Notes: generated by a model from the letters alone, not told the origin. A DNA stretch of 64,000 bases from an uncultured Granulosicoccaceae bacterium (GCA_938035125.1 CALHNS010000009.1:1-64000); one strand, 5' to 3'; counted from the first letter of the stretch, positions 40,248 to 49,468 are shown. Numbers and translations are program-made.

Positions 40248-40873
40248 GCGTTCCTCAAAGCTTTTTCAGCAACCGATAGGCTGTTCTGAAAACCATCACG
40301 ACTGAAAATCCGGTTTGCGTATGCGCTTACCGCTTCAGCCCCTCCAGGGAGAACAATGCCATATTGTGGCAATCGCCACAACAGAGGCGCTAGGGTGGCA
40401 TCTAATATGGAATATTCTTCACTAAGAAAGAACGGCATGGCAGCAAAAACACTGCTGGACGCGTTCAGCGAATCGGTTAGCTGAGCAGCGGCTTTGGATT
40501 GAGTGGATGTGTCAGAACTTGCCAATGCAGGTAATAAAGCGTACCAATCGGCCTCAATACGGTGCAAAGCCAAACGGGTTCTGGCACGAGACACTGGGTC
40601 AACCGGCAGAAGCGGTGGGTGCGGGTATCGCTCATCAAGGTACTCATTGATGACCTTTGCATCGTACAACCCCAAATCCCGATCGATAAGCGTGGGAAGC
40701 GATGCCGTGGGGTTCACCACCATCAGCTCTTCAGGCAATACGCCACCTGCAGGCTCGATAATTTCAGCGTTGATGTCTTTTTCGGCCAAGACAAGCCGAA
40801 CACGATGACAATGGATACAGTCTGCATGGGAATACAAAGCCATTGCCGATTGGTGATTCGCTGAAGTACTCAA
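40244..40873 (-). CDS. sspA: Stringent starvation protein A
   Basis: RNA polymerase-associated protein of the glutathione S-transferase fold, 209 residues. The thioredoxin-like N-terminus holds CIHCHRVRLVLAEKDINAEIIE; the C-terminal helical domain begins near residue 90. In E. coli it modulates transcription during starvation and stress. The start is TTG with GGAG and TTAGG upstream; ATG 40843 is possible but has no ribosome site. The CxxC pair in the N-terminus is unusual compared with E. coli SspA, which lacks it as I recall. Confidence 0.93.
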   Translation of the reverse strand: MSTSANHQSAMALYSHADCIHCHRVRLVLAEKDINAEIIEPAGGVLPEELMVVNPTASLPTLIDRDLGLYDAKVINEYLDERYPHPPLLPVDPVSRARTRLALHRIEADWYALLPALASSDTSTQSKAAAQLTDSLNASSSVFAAMPFFLSEEYSILDATLAPLLWRLPQYGIVLPGGAEAVSAYANRIFSRDGFQNSLSVAEKALRNA

Positions 40874-40885
40874 TGCCTAAGACTC

Positions 40886-40919
40886 CAAAGCCCGGTCGAT
40901 GGGTATCGAACGGGCTTTG
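40886..40919 (-). terminator. Long hairpin after petC
   Basis: CAAAGCCCG-g-TCGAT-gggt-ATCGA-a-CGGGCTTTG is a 14-pair stem with one internal mismatch. It separates the petABC transcript from sspA. The T-run is poor, so efficiency is uncertain. Confidence 0.65.
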
Positions 40920-40966
40920 TTAGTGTTTCAATTAGCGTAAATGTAAATAGCTGTCTGTCTTCACCG

Positions 40967-41761
40967 CTATTTACGAATGTCCTTCCAGTATTCTTGCTTC
41001 AAGAACCAAGTAAGGATGGCCATACCGAATAGAAACAACATAACCCAAAAGCCAATACGTTGCCTTTGCTGCTTTATGGGGTCTGAGAGATAAGCTAAAA
41101 ATGCGGTTAAGTCAGTAACCATTGCATCGTATTCTTCAGGCGACATGGTGCCTTCAGTAGCTTGCTCTAACCCCACCATCACTTTCGTTTCTACACCGTC
41201 TTGCTCTTGCACTTCATATACGGGCTTCTGCCAACCTTGGTATTCCCACAATACGTGCGGCATAGCAGCACCTGGATATACCACGTTATTTACACCAACA
41301 CCGCCACGTTCTTCATCAAGATAAAACGTTTTCATGTACGTGTAGATCCAATCGGCACCACGCGAACGAGCCGTTAAGGCTAAATTAGGCGGCACCACAC
41401 CGAAGGCCTGACGACCGTAATCCGTTGTCATGGCATTAGCCATTAGAGAACCCACTTTGGTTTGTTCACCGGATTTATCGGTGGTGAACACAAAGTTTTC
41501 AAGCGTCTCTTCTTCAGATAAACCTAAATCTTTCGCCATACGACTGTAACGGTGATAGTCCGCTGTGTGGCAACCCATGCAGTGATTCACAAACACTTGC
41601 GCGCCACGCTGTAAAGACTTCTGATTGCCCGTGTCGATAATGGGAGTTTCTAATGCGACACCGCCGCCACCTGCTGCAAGTGCAGAACCTGCCACGGTGG
41701 ATGCAACAATTAATACGATGGATTGTGCTTTTCGTAGCGTTGACATGGTCAGTGCACTCAT
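40967..41761 (-). CDS. petC: Cytochrome c1 of the bc1 complex
   Basis: Haem c subunit, 264 residues. A Sec signal ending SALAAGGG is followed by the haem site CMGCH, the axial Met region (PGAAMPHVLWEYQG) and a C-terminal membrane anchor (IGFWVMLFLFGMAILTWFL). It passes electrons from the Rieske centre to soluble cytochromes. Its ATG overlaps the petB stop. Confidence 0.95.
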   Translation of the reverse strand: MSALTMSTLRKAQSIVLIVASTVAGSALAAGGGGVALETPIIDTGNQKSLQRGAQVFVNHCMGCHTADYHRYSRMAKDLGLSEEETLENFVFTTDKSGEQTKVGSLMANAMTTDYGRQAFGVVPPNLALTARSRGADWIYTYMKTFYLDEERGGVGVNNVVYPGAAMPHVLWEYQGWQKPVYEVQEQDGVETKVMVGLEQATEGTMSPEEYDAMVTDLTAFLAYLSDPIKQQRQRIGFWVMLFLFGMAILTWFLKQEYWKDIRK

Positions 41762-42999
41762 GATGTCACCCTTTCTGGAACGGGCTTCGTGTTCTCGTTT
41801 TTACTGATGATAAACAGGCCGACAAAGAAACCAAAGTAAACTAACGAACCCAATCGCGAGATGAATGTGCCCACAGGTGTTGGCGCTTGCATACCGAAAT
41901 AACCCAGTACGACAAAAGCTACAACAAAAGAGCCCAGTAGAATCTTATAAGCGACTGAACGGTAACGGATAGAGCGAACACGGCCGCGATCGATCCATGG
42001 CAAAAAGAACAACACAACAATCGCAGCTCCCATTGCTAACACACCACCTAACTTACTGGGCACCGCACGTAAGATGGCATAAAACGGTGTGAAGTACCAA
42101 ACCGGTGCGATGTGATCAGGCGTTTTCAAAGGATCGGCAGGAATGAAGTTCGGATGCTCTAAAAAGTAGCCGCCCATCTCTGGTGCAAAGAACACGATCG
42201 CGAAAAACACGATTAGGAAAATCGTCGCACCAAACAGATCTTTCACTGTGTAGTACGGGTGGAAAGGGATGCCGTCTTTCGGAATGCCTTCCGCATTTTT
42301 GTGGCGTTTGATGTCTACACCGTCGGGGTTATTCGAACCCACTTCGTGCAAAGCAATAATGTGCGCAACCACCAAACCAATCAACGCCAGAGGCACCGCA
42401 ATAACGTGCAAGGCGAAAAAACGATTCAATGTGGCATCAGACACAATGTAATCACCTTTCAACCAAAGGGTTAGCGCATCCCCAATACCGAATGGAATAG
42501 CACCAAACAGCGAGATGATAACTTGCGCACCCCAATAACTCATCTGACCCCAAGGCAATAGGTAACCCATAAAGGCTTCAGCCATTAAGGCTACATAAAT
42601 CAGCATGCCAAAAATCCAGATTAGTTCACGCGGCTTTTGATAAGAGCCGTACATTAATCCTCGGAACATGTGCAGATAAATCACCACGAAGAACATGGAT
42701 GCGCCGGTGGAATGCATATAACGAATAAGCCAACCGAAATTCACATCACGCATGATGTATTCAACCGATTTGAACGCCAAATCCCCATCGGGCTTGTAGT
42801 TCATGGTTAGAAAGATTCCGGTAACGATTTGAATAACCAGCACCATTAACGACAATGCGCCAAACAGGTACCAGAAATTGAAGTTTTTCGGAGCGTAATA
42901 TTTAGTGACGTGCTCTTCTAACAACTTTGTTAGAGGAAAGCGTTCGTCAATCCAACCGACAACGCCTTTACCACTTTCTGCGTTCTTATCTACGCTCAT
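41758..42999 (-). CDS. petB: Cytochrome b of the bc1 complex
   Basis: Eight-helix quinol-oxidising subunit, 413 residues. Haem b ligands are seen in the helix-2 and helix-4 histidines (RYMHSTGASMFFVVIYLHMFRG; FFALHVIAVPLALIGLVVAHI). The Qo-site motif PPEW of many cytochromes b appears as TPDHIAPVWYFTPFYAILR, with PVWY in place of PEWY as in a number of proteobacteria. It sits between petA and petC with 4-base overlaps. Confidence 0.96.
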   Translation of the reverse strand: MSVDKNAESGKGVVGWIDERFPLTKLLEEHVTKYYAPKNFNFWYLFGALSLMVLVIQIVTGIFLTMNYKPDGDLAFKSVEYIMRDVNFGWLIRYMHSTGASMFFVVIYLHMFRGLMYGSYQKPRELIWIFGMLIYVALMAEAFMGYLLPWGQMSYWGAQVIISLFGAIPFGIGDALTLWLKGDYIVSDATLNRFFALHVIAVPLALIGLVVAHIIALHEVGSNNPDGVDIKRHKNAEGIPKDGIPFHPYYTVKDLFGATIFLIVFFAIVFFAPEMGGYFLEHPNFIPADPLKTPDHIAPVWYFTPFYAILRAVPSKLGGVLAMGAAIVVLFFLPWIDRGRVRSIRYRSVAYKILLGSFVVAFVVLGYFGMQAPTPVGTFISRLGSLVYFGFFVGLFIISKNENTKPVPERVTS

Positions 43000-43643
43000 G
43001 CTGCTGCTCCAGAATCTTCGCCCACCTTAATCAGATCGTCTGATAAGAACTGGTACGGAGGAACTTCAAGGTTGGTTGGTGCAGGTACACCCGAATACAC
43101 CCGCCCTGCCATATCGAATTTAGAGCCATGACACGGACAGAAAAAACCACCCGCCCAATCGCTGCCTAAGTCGGGTGGCGCAATTTCGGGGCGATAAGTG
43201 GGAGAGCAACCCAAGTGCGTGCAAATACCTACCACCACAAACAGGTTAGGTTTTATCGAGCGCACATCGTTGGTTGCATAGGCTGGCTGTTGTTCCACTT
43301 CGGAATCAGGATCGCTGAGCTTTCCTAAGTCGCTGCGTAAACTAGCTAACGCTTCTTCGGTGCGATTGACAATCCACACGGGCTTGCCTCGCCATTCCAC
43401 CGTCATCATTTGACCGGGCGCCAATTTACTGATGTCGGCTTCAACCGGTGCGCCTGCCGCTTTTGCGCGAGCACTGGGTGACATGGAACCCAGCATGGGC
43501 AGTAATAACGCCACAGCACCTGCGCCACCAGCAACCGATGCGCCGGTTACCAAAAGGCGTCGTCGTTTGGGATCTTCAGGTGTTGTTGCGAAAGAACTTT
43601 CCACCGCAGACTGAACACCCGTTGCCTTTTTCTTCGAACTCAT
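42996..43643 (-). CDS. petA: Rieske iron-sulfur subunit of the bc1 complex
   Basis: A 215-residue 2Fe-2S protein. The N-terminal anchor is preceded by KRRRLLVTGASVAGGAG, a twin-arginine-like Tat signal. The cluster ligands lie in CTHLGCSP and CPCHGS, including the extra disulfide cysteines. The ribosome site is GGAG, 7 bases before ATG. Confidence 0.96.
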   Translation of the reverse strand: MSSKKKATGVQSAVESSFATTPEDPKRRRLLVTGASVAGGAGAVALLLPMLGSMSPSARAKAAGAPVEADISKLAPGQMMTVEWRGKPVWIVNRTEEALASLRSDLGKLSDPDSEVEQQPAYATNDVRSIKPNLFVVVGICTHLGCSPTYRPEIAPPDLGSDWAGGFFCPCHGSKFDMAGRVYSGVPAPTNLEVPPYQFLSDDLIKVGEDSGAAA

Positions 43644-43664
43644 GGAAGGACTCCAAAGTCTCTT

Positions 43665-43693
43665 TTATTACGTCTGGAATTACGAATTGTTAA
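43665..43693 (-). promoter_or_regulatory. Candidate promoter of petABC
   Basis: Minus strand TTAACA (43693-43688), a 17-base spacer, then TAATAA (43670-43665). The -35 box is good and the -10 box weak. It lies in the 160-base gap between the nif3 stop and petA. Confidence 0.45.
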
Positions 43694-43803
43694 CCGCACA
43701 AGATTACCACACAGAGGCTCATCAAATGGCGCTGACGCTGCGTTCCAAAGTCCCTTGCACTGGACGACAAAACGCGCAAGCACCCGTCGATTTATTGCCG
43801 CCA

Positions 43804-44562
43804 TCAAGCCGGATTATCAATGTCGATATGGTGATGTTTAATGTCGAACTTACTGGCAAGATGTTCGCCAAATGCCTGCACCCCATAACGTTCAGTCGCG
43901 TGATGCCCTGCGGCGATGTACAGCAAACCTTGCTCATGAGCCTCATGCGTGGTTTGCTCACTAATTTCACCACTTATATAGGCGTCAACGCCCAGCGCTG
44001 CAGCGTCGTTCAAAAAACGCTGCCCACCGCCCGAACACCAGGCCACAGTGCGAATTAGGTGGTCTTTACGGCCCACAGCCAGACAAGGCCTTTGCAGATT
44101 ATCCGATAGGGAATGTGCAAAGTCGTCAGCGGCTTGGGGGGACACCAATTCTCCTTGCCACAGCAAACCAGGAACACCACCGGCTGTGTGCTGGGCTGTC
44201 ACTTTTAAGTCGAATCGTTTGGCTAGTTGGGCGTTGTTGCCAAATTCTTGATGGCAATCCAGAGGCAAGTGATAGGCTAACAAAGCGATGTCGTGTTTTA
44301 TCAAACGCTTGATACGCTCATACTTCATACCGATGAGGGCGCCACTCTCCCCTTTCCAAAAGTACCCATGGTGAACCAGAACGGCGTCCGCACCTGCCTC
44401 AATGGCGGCATCTAGAAATTTTTCAGAAGCCGTAACACCTGTTATCAGTGTGTTAACGTTTTCTCGGCCCGCAACTTGTAATCCATTAGGGCAGTAATCT
44501 TGGAAAAGCGTCAACTCCAGTGTTCGGTTACTATAGTCAACAAGTATTGACAGTTGTTCCAT
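43804..44562 (-). CDS. NIF3/YbgI-type dinuclear metal protein
   Basis: A 252-residue NIF3 family protein. The putative metal ligands are in VHHGYFWKG, HLPLDCH and GHHATERYGVQ, and SGEISEQTTHEA is conserved. E. coli YbgI is a structural homologue with a two-metal site; cellular role is unclear (hydrolase or GTP cyclohydrolase-like). It starts 10 bases from the divergent DegS-type gene. Confidence 0.92.
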   Translation of the reverse strand: MEQLSILVDYSNRTLELTLFQDYCPNGLQVAGRENVNTLITGVTASEKFLDAAIEAGADAVLVHHGYFWKGESGALIGMKYERIKRLIKHDIALLAYHLPLDCHQEFGNNAQLAKRFDLKVTAQHTAGGVPGLLWQGELVSPQAADDFAHSLSDNLQRPCLAVGRKDHLIRTVAWCSGGGQRFLNDAAALGVDAYISGEISEQTTHEAHEQGLLYIAAGHHATERYGVQAFGEHLASKFDIKHHHIDIDNPA

Positions 44563-44572
44563 TATTCAGGCC

Positions 44573-45772
44573 GTGTACGTTTTGAAATCCATCACATTTA
44601 TAGCAATCTGTGCAGTGATTGGCTCGCTTATCGGCGCCACTAGTTATGCCTTGATAAAACAGAATGGTGACCCGCGAAACAATAGCAATACTACGGTGTT
44701 CTCACAGGTTCCACAGCCACAACCGGCATTAGAACTTGCCGAGCTTCCTACGCCTGCAACCGCTACTGAACAACCCACTCAGCAAATCAACCGATTTTCT
44801 TATCACGACGGTATCTCCCGCGTTGCGCCTTCCGTGGTTAGCCTGTACACCAGTGAAACCATTTATCGCGCCCCCATTGCCGACATATTGCAAGACAGCA
44901 TCAACCCGCGCATTGCGCCATCAGAGCGCCGCGCCACCAGCCAAGGCTCTGGGGTCATCATCGGTTCTGATGGGCTAATTGTTACTAATAATCATCTCGT
45001 TGCCGATGCCGATCAAATTTATGTGGTGCTAAGCGATGGCAGCTTGCATCAAGGTACGGTTGTGGGGGCCGATCCGGAAACCGATTTGGCTGTAGTCCGC
45101 ATTCCAGCCGCCGGGCTGCCTGCAGCACCGGTAGCAGATAACTTTTCGCTGCGCGTAGGCGATATAGTGCTAGCTATTGGCAACCCATTTGGGGTGGGTC
45201 AAACCGTCACCCAAGGCATTGTCAGCGCCACACGCCGCCAAGTGGCAGGCAGCAGCGCTTGGCAAAACTTTGTTCAAATTGATGCAGCGATTAATCCCGG
45301 CAACTCTGGCGGTGCGTTAATCACGCCAGATGGCAATTTAGTGGGCATCAACACCTCAGTATTCATGCGTGAAAGCGGTGCAGAAGGCATTGGATTCGCC
45401 ATTCCGGCAAGCCTTTTAGAGCAAGTCGTGCCACAAATCATTGAACATGGCCGCGTGATTCGCGGTTGGCTAGGTATCGATGCCGATGAGCTGCCGCTAT
45501 ACCCAACGGTCAATGAGCTGGTTGATACAGGCGCTGTTATCACCGGCGTGTTAAGAAAAAGCCCTGCTGACATCGGCGGTTTACGCCAATACGATGTCAT
45601 CACAGCCCTCGATGGCGAGAAAATTGAGCATGCTCGACAATTGTTACTCACCGTTTCCAACAAACCCCCAGGCAGTGTTATCACCTTATCGATAAACCGA
45701 GGTGGGGCACTAGGCACCATCCAGGTGCAACTGGGCGAGCGGCCGCAGTTACAAGCTGTGAATTTACGCTGA
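44573..45772 (+). CDS. degS: DegS/AlgW-type periplasmic serine protease
   Basis: Membrane-anchored HtrA protease, 399 residues. One N-terminal helix (about 8-28) is followed by a proline/glutamine-rich linker, then the trypsin-like domain with catalytic His in VTNNHLV, Asp in ETDLAVVRI and Ser in GNSGGAL. One PDZ domain (about 285-390) fits DegS/AlgW rather than DegP, which has two. In relatives it starts sigma-E release by cutting the anti-sigma factor. The start is GTG, only 10 bases from nif3, so its promoter must overlap that gene. Confidence 0.92.
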   Translation: MYVLKSITFIAICAVIGSLIGATSYALIKQNGDPRNNSNTTVFSQVPQPQPALELAELPTPATATEQPTQQINRFSYHDGISRVAPSVVSLYTSETIYRAPIADILQDSINPRIAPSERRATSQGSGVIIGSDGLIVTNNHLVADADQIYVVLSDGSLHQGTVVGADPETDLAVVRIPAAGLPAAPVADNFSLRVGDIVLAIGNPFGVGQTVTQGIVSATRRQVAGSSAWQNFVQIDAAINPGNSGGALITPDGNLVGINTSVFMRESGAEGIGFAIPASLLEQVVPQIIEHGRVIRGWLGIDADELPLYPTVNELVDTGAVITGVLRKSPADIGGLRQYDVITALDGEKIEHARQLLLTVSNKPPGSVITLSINRGGALGTIQVQLGERPQLQAVNLR

Positions 45773-45850
45773 AAAACCTCCAAAATTGAACTACACCTAA
45801 GTATTGTGCTGAAAAGCCAGCAAGCAGCAGTTCTCAAAACTAAAACCTTT

Positions 45851-45879
45851 TTGGTGGCTTGGCAATAAGGCCGTATAAT
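45851..45879 (+). promoter_or_regulatory. Promoter before the DUF1919 gene
   Basis: TTGGTG, 17 bases, then a perfect TATAAT (45874-45879). The predicted start near 45886 is only about 5 bases before the ATG and would fall in the AAGGA ribosome site. Confidence 0.6.
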
Positions 45880-45890
45880 CTCAAGGACTT

Positions 45891-46589
45891 ATGGTGGAAC
45901 GATTCCTACAAAAAGCACGCAAACTCAATGTTCTTCGGCACATCCGCGGAATAAAGAGCCGTGATTTCTCGCTTATAGCCAGCAATTGCACAGGCACCTT
46001 GCCCTATCGCTTTTTGGATATGCCTCATTTATCACCCACCGTAAACCTGTTTTTCTTTGCACCGGATTACTTAAAGTTTGCCTCTCGACTAGAGCATTAT
46101 CTTGCACAGCCATTGCAATTCATAGAAACTTCTAAGTACGCAAAGGGCCGCGAAACGCACAGTAAGCATGGGCATTACCCCATCGGCTTACTTGATGACA
46201 TTGAAATTCATTTCATGCATTACAGCAGCGAAGAAGACGCCAAAACGAAATGGGAAAGACGTTCAGCACGTATCAACTTTAATAACTTGATTTTTACGTT
46301 CACCGACAAAGATCTTTGCACGCCTGAATTAATCCAGCAATTTAATCAACTGCCTGGACGTAAGCTTCTGCTTACCTCTAAGCCCATGCCGTGGATTCCA
46401 TGCGCCGTGCCAGTGCCTGCGTATCGAGGCTGCAGTGAGATCGGTGATGCTTACACACGTTATGACCACCTAACCCATGTAAATTATCGCGGGCTGGTCG
46501 ATGGCCCAGAAGTTATTCAACCCGACGTGTTATCTCAAGTTAGCCTGAGTACTAACGAACCCTCGCTGGGCGGACCGATCAGCAGCTGA
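45891..46589 (+). CDS. DUF1919 family protein
   Basis: A 232-residue protein matching DUF1919, a family often annotated as exopolysaccharide-related: FSLIASNCTGTLPYRFLDMPHLSPTVNLFFFAPDYLKF, YPIGLLDDIEIHFMHYSSEEDAKTKWERRSARINFNN and CTPELIQQFNQLPG. No signal peptide or membrane helix. Members are commonly found near polysaccharide genes, but here no glycan cluster is nearby, only degS upstream. Its last 60 bases are antisense to the end of the metallopeptidase gene. Activity unknown. Confidence 0.85.
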   Translation: MVERFLQKARKLNVLRHIRGIKSRDFSLIASNCTGTLPYRFLDMPHLSPTVNLFFFAPDYLKFASRLEHYLAQPLQFIETSKYAKGRETHSKHGHYPIGLLDDIEIHFMHYSSEEDAKTKWERRSARINFNNLIFTFTDKDLCTPELIQQFNQLPGRKLLLTSKPMPWIPCAVPVPAYRGCSEIGDAYTRYDHLTHVNYRGLVDGPEVIQPDVLSQVSLSTNEPSLGGPISS

Positions 46590-48806
46590 ACCCAGTAGTA
46601 CGCTTGCCAAACTCGCAAGCCACACCCACGACATAGCACCACCACTGGTTTGCGGTGAATTAAACGATACCGGACTACCCGTACCCACACTTGAATTAAA
46701 CGTGGTGTTAGTACCTGAGTTCGTATTAACCGCCACAAGATCGCCGCTAATATTTTGCTGAATACCCATATTCAACGCCACCCCGTTATTCGCAGGTGTG
46801 GCATCTAACACCCCAACCGCATTGACAACGGCTGTAAGCCTTGGCAAGCCTTCCGATGCGAACGGAAAAGAGATTTCTGCAACCGATTTAGGCGCTATTG
46901 ACGACAATCGACACTCAGCGCTACCCAAGGTGGTGGGTGTACAAACCTCAGGCCATTCGACCGATGCGGTGCTGTCCACTTCTACATCCAACACAGCGGA
47001 TGCTGGATAGCTTGAATCGTTGTTGGTGACACCCACTTGCACCGTGTTGCCAAAGTGCTGAAGCCCTAGTGATAAATCTAATGCGGGCAAAAAGCAGGAA
47101 CGACTGCGCGAATTAACAATACTACTTTGGCTGCATGTAGACATGGTTGTGGCCGTAAAACCTGAAATACGCGGCGACATCAACATACCGTTTTGTCCTG
47201 CGCATTCGGTATCGGTATCGTGTTGCGCACCCAGTGAATGCCCAAGCTCATGAGTTAACAATACATCAGTAAAACTTGATGGCGTGGTAACGCCAACATC
47301 ATAACCATCGGTTCGACAAGCTGTATCAATCCACGCCAAACCGAGTGTAATGTCGGTTTTCGGGTTGCCAGTAAATAAATAAACCAATCCGCTTTCGCTA
47401 AACAAGGTTCTCTTGTTCAATCGATAATCACGAAAATTTCTTAGCATCTGCTCTAAGGTTGATGGCCCTATCGCCATTGGGTCAGTAACCGATCCATCGT
47501 GCACGATGGTTTCGTTCAATCGAATGGTTAAACCTAACGGACGGTAAATGGCGTCGGCAACGTTCAACCCATTGATTGCATGAACCAAAGCTTCACCATT
47601 GTAGTAACGGTTGTATTGGCTATCGATAACCACCGACATGGGCACAATTTGCATATCTGTGCGAGAGGACGAGCGTTTACTCGAACGCTTAGATTGGTTA
47701 GATATCTCTAACGGCGTAGGTAAACTATCCAGCATTAACGGCAGTTCTTCTTCCGAACCGCCTAATTGTATTTTCGCGCCAGCGCGATTTTTCGGCTGAT
47801 AATAATCCAAAGTACCGATAAGATCCTCAGGGTGTAATCGATGTCGCTTACCGTTTCTCATCACAACACCATGAATGTCATTGTTGGACAATACAACACG
47901 CGCCCAAGAATCGGACTCACCATTGACATAGCCTGAATACACACCCACTGAAGGTGGCACGATGGAGCGAAGCTGCGCATCGAACCATTCGGATGATTGC
48001 GTTAGCGAACTGGGTTGCAACACTAAATCCAATTCAACTCCCCCAACCAAAACGCTTAGGCTTAGTTGATTTTCGTTTATCTCATTGCGTTTTGATAACG
48101 TGGAAGAACGATTGCGTTGCGTAGATAAAATTTCCAATCGGCGATCGGCTCGATCAAACCAATAACGCGATAAAACGTTACCTCGGGCCACACGAACACC
48201 GAAGGGCAAGGTCATACTGGTGTGCCGGTCACGAAGTGCTGTAAATAACGCTACAGCGGTTTGGGTTTGACCCGACTGTTCATGAGCAATCGCGTTCAGA
48301 TAATCGGCCGCATCCAAATAAGCCGTATCGGGTGCGCGCTGTTTTAATTCGGCAATATGCGCACGAGCGGTGTCGTAATCGAATCGCTCCATAAGATGCA
48401 CATAGGCCATTAAATATATAGCATCATCAACCAAAGAAGACGATGGGGCCTCGATGACTAAATCACGCAAATACTCCAACGCTTTATCAGGATTACCTGC
48501 ATCACGCTCATCTAATGCGTACAAAAACGTTAACAGCTCACTGCCTGCAATATCGGCTTCGTGCAACACGGCAATTCTGGTTTTAACGCCAGCAATATTT
48601 GAAAAATTAGGATACTGACGCTGTAGGTATCGAAGTTCTTGCAGAGCTTGCTTGAACTGCCCAAGACTAATATTGGCTTTGGCATTTTGGTAGGCCACCG
48701 AAGCGGCCTGCTCATTAGCAACAACAGGGGCCGCTTGGAGCAGCCCTGCCGCGAGAAACAGCCCCAATACCAGCCTTGTTAAGCAGGAATGCAACCGGGT
48801 CATCAC
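46530..48806 (-). CDS. Secreted zinc metallopeptidase with TPR-like N-terminus
   Basis: A 758-residue protein. The signal peptide ends near PVVANEQA. Residues about 35-230 form TPR-like helical repeats (GQFKQALQELRYLQRQYPNF; GNPDKALEYLRDLVIEAPSS). The peptidase core near 390-560 has the metzincin zinc site THELGHSLGAQHD and a later Met (MLMSPRISG), as in reprolysin-like M12B/M43 enzymes. A beta-rich domain follows, then SGGA, a hydrophobic stretch (MSWVWLASLASVLLGSA) and an Arg-containing tail, resembling C-terminal sorting signals. Its substrate is unknown. It overlaps the upstream HAMP gene by 4 bases and the DUF1919 gene by 60. Confidence 0.85.
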   Translation of the reverse strand: MMTRLHSCLTRLVLGLFLAAGLLQAAPVVANEQAASVAYQNAKANISLGQFKQALQELRYLQRQYPNFSNIAGVKTRIAVLHEADIAGSELLTFLYALDERDAGNPDKALEYLRDLVIEAPSSSLVDDAIYLMAYVHLMERFDYDTARAHIAELKQRAPDTAYLDAADYLNAIAHEQSGQTQTAVALFTALRDRHTSMTLPFGVRVARGNVLSRYWFDRADRRLEILSTQRNRSSTLSKRNEINENQLSLSVLVGGVELDLVLQPSSLTQSSEWFDAQLRSIVPPSVGVYSGYVNGESDSWARVVLSNNDIHGVVMRNGKRHRLHPEDLIGTLDYYQPKNRAGAKIQLGGSEEELPLMLDSLPTPLEISNQSKRSSKRSSSRTDMQIVPMSVVIDSQYNRYYNGEALVHAINGLNVADAIYRPLGLTIRLNETIVHDGSVTDPMAIGPSTLEQMLRNFRDYRLNKRTLFSESGLVYLFTGNPKTDITLGLAWIDTACRTDGYDVGVTTPSSFTDVLLTHELGHSLGAQHDTDTECAGQNGMLMSPRISGFTATTMSTCSQSSIVNSRSRSCFLPALDLSLGLQHFGNTVQVGVTNNDSSYPASAVLDVEVDSTASVEWPEVCTPTTLGSAECRLSSIAPKSVAEISFPFASEGLPRLTAVVNAVGVLDATPANNGVALNMGIQQNISGDLVAVNTNSGTNTTFNSSVGTGSPVSFNSPQTSGGAMSWVWLASLASVLLGSAADRSAQRGFVSTQANLR

Positions 48807-49432
48807 AAATCGCCGTTTGCAGCTTTAGATCCAGACGCTTTCTCTTCGCGGAAGAAACTCAACACATCACTGCAGTTTTTCATAGCACTGCGGATTTCAT
48901 CCATGTTGGGTTCTGGTTGCGATGCCAGATTGTTCATCGCTTGGGTTTCTACGCGTGCTTCTTCAACCTTTTCTTGAATCGTTTTGGTGGCACGATTCAT
49001 AGCCAACATCAACTCGCTGAATTCTTTGTCGTCACTCTCTCGTAAACGCACATTCAGATTACCATCACCGATTTCATTCAGTGCACGGTGCATAGCCAAT
49101 ATGGGGTTGCCTAATTTACGAATCACGAACACCGCTATGGACATCGTAACCACTGCGTTGATTACCAACATCACTGCTAACCACTTCGCCATCATGGTAG
49201 TAACCGAGGGAATCTGCTCATTCATCTTAGCCATGTCTTCTGAGGTAAACAGAAGTGGCGCGGTTCCATCGACGATATCGCCTAACAAGAAGTAATAGAA
49301 CACACCCAGCACTAACGTAGATTGAACTACGAAGAACAGAGTTAGCCACATGACTCGGCGAATCTGGGTAAATCGGAAAGCCTTGTCACGAATGAGCGAC
49401 AGCGGGAATATTGCATCTGATGAACGAGCCAT
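48803..49432 (-). CDS. HAMP-domain membrane protein without an output domain
   Basis: A 209-residue inner-membrane protein. Helix 1 (about 28-50), a short periplasmic loop of about 30 residues (DGTAPLLFTSEDMAKMNEQIP) and helix 2 (about 84-105) are followed by a HAMP domain (KLGNPILAMHRALNEIGDGNLNVRL), then a coiled coil and a 50-residue polar tail. No kinase, cyclase or methyl-accepting domain is attached, so it must signal through a partner or simply transmit shape changes. It is translationally coupled (ATGA) to the metallopeptidase gene. Confidence 0.85.
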   Translation of the reverse strand: MARSSDAIFPLSLIRDKAFRFTQIRRVMWLTLFFVVQSTLVLGVFYYFLLGDIVDGTAPLLFTSEDMAKMNEQIPSVTTMMAKWLAVMLVINAVVTMSIAVFVIRKLGNPILAMHRALNEIGDGNLNVRLRESDDKEFSELMLAMNRATKTIQEKVEEARVETQAMNNLASQPEPNMDEIRSAMKNCSDVLSFFREEKASGSKAANGDL

Positions 49433-49452
49433 AGGAGCTAAACCGAAAACTT

Positions 49453-49468
49453 CTTTATCTAGATAAAG
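49453..49468. promoter_or_regulatory. Perfect 16-base palindrome before the HAMP gene
   Basis: CTTTATCTAGATAAAG lies 21 bases upstream of the HAMP gene ATG. It could be a repressor site for the HAMP-peptidase pair or the weak terminator of aroF/G/H. No protein can be assigned. Confidence 0.45.
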
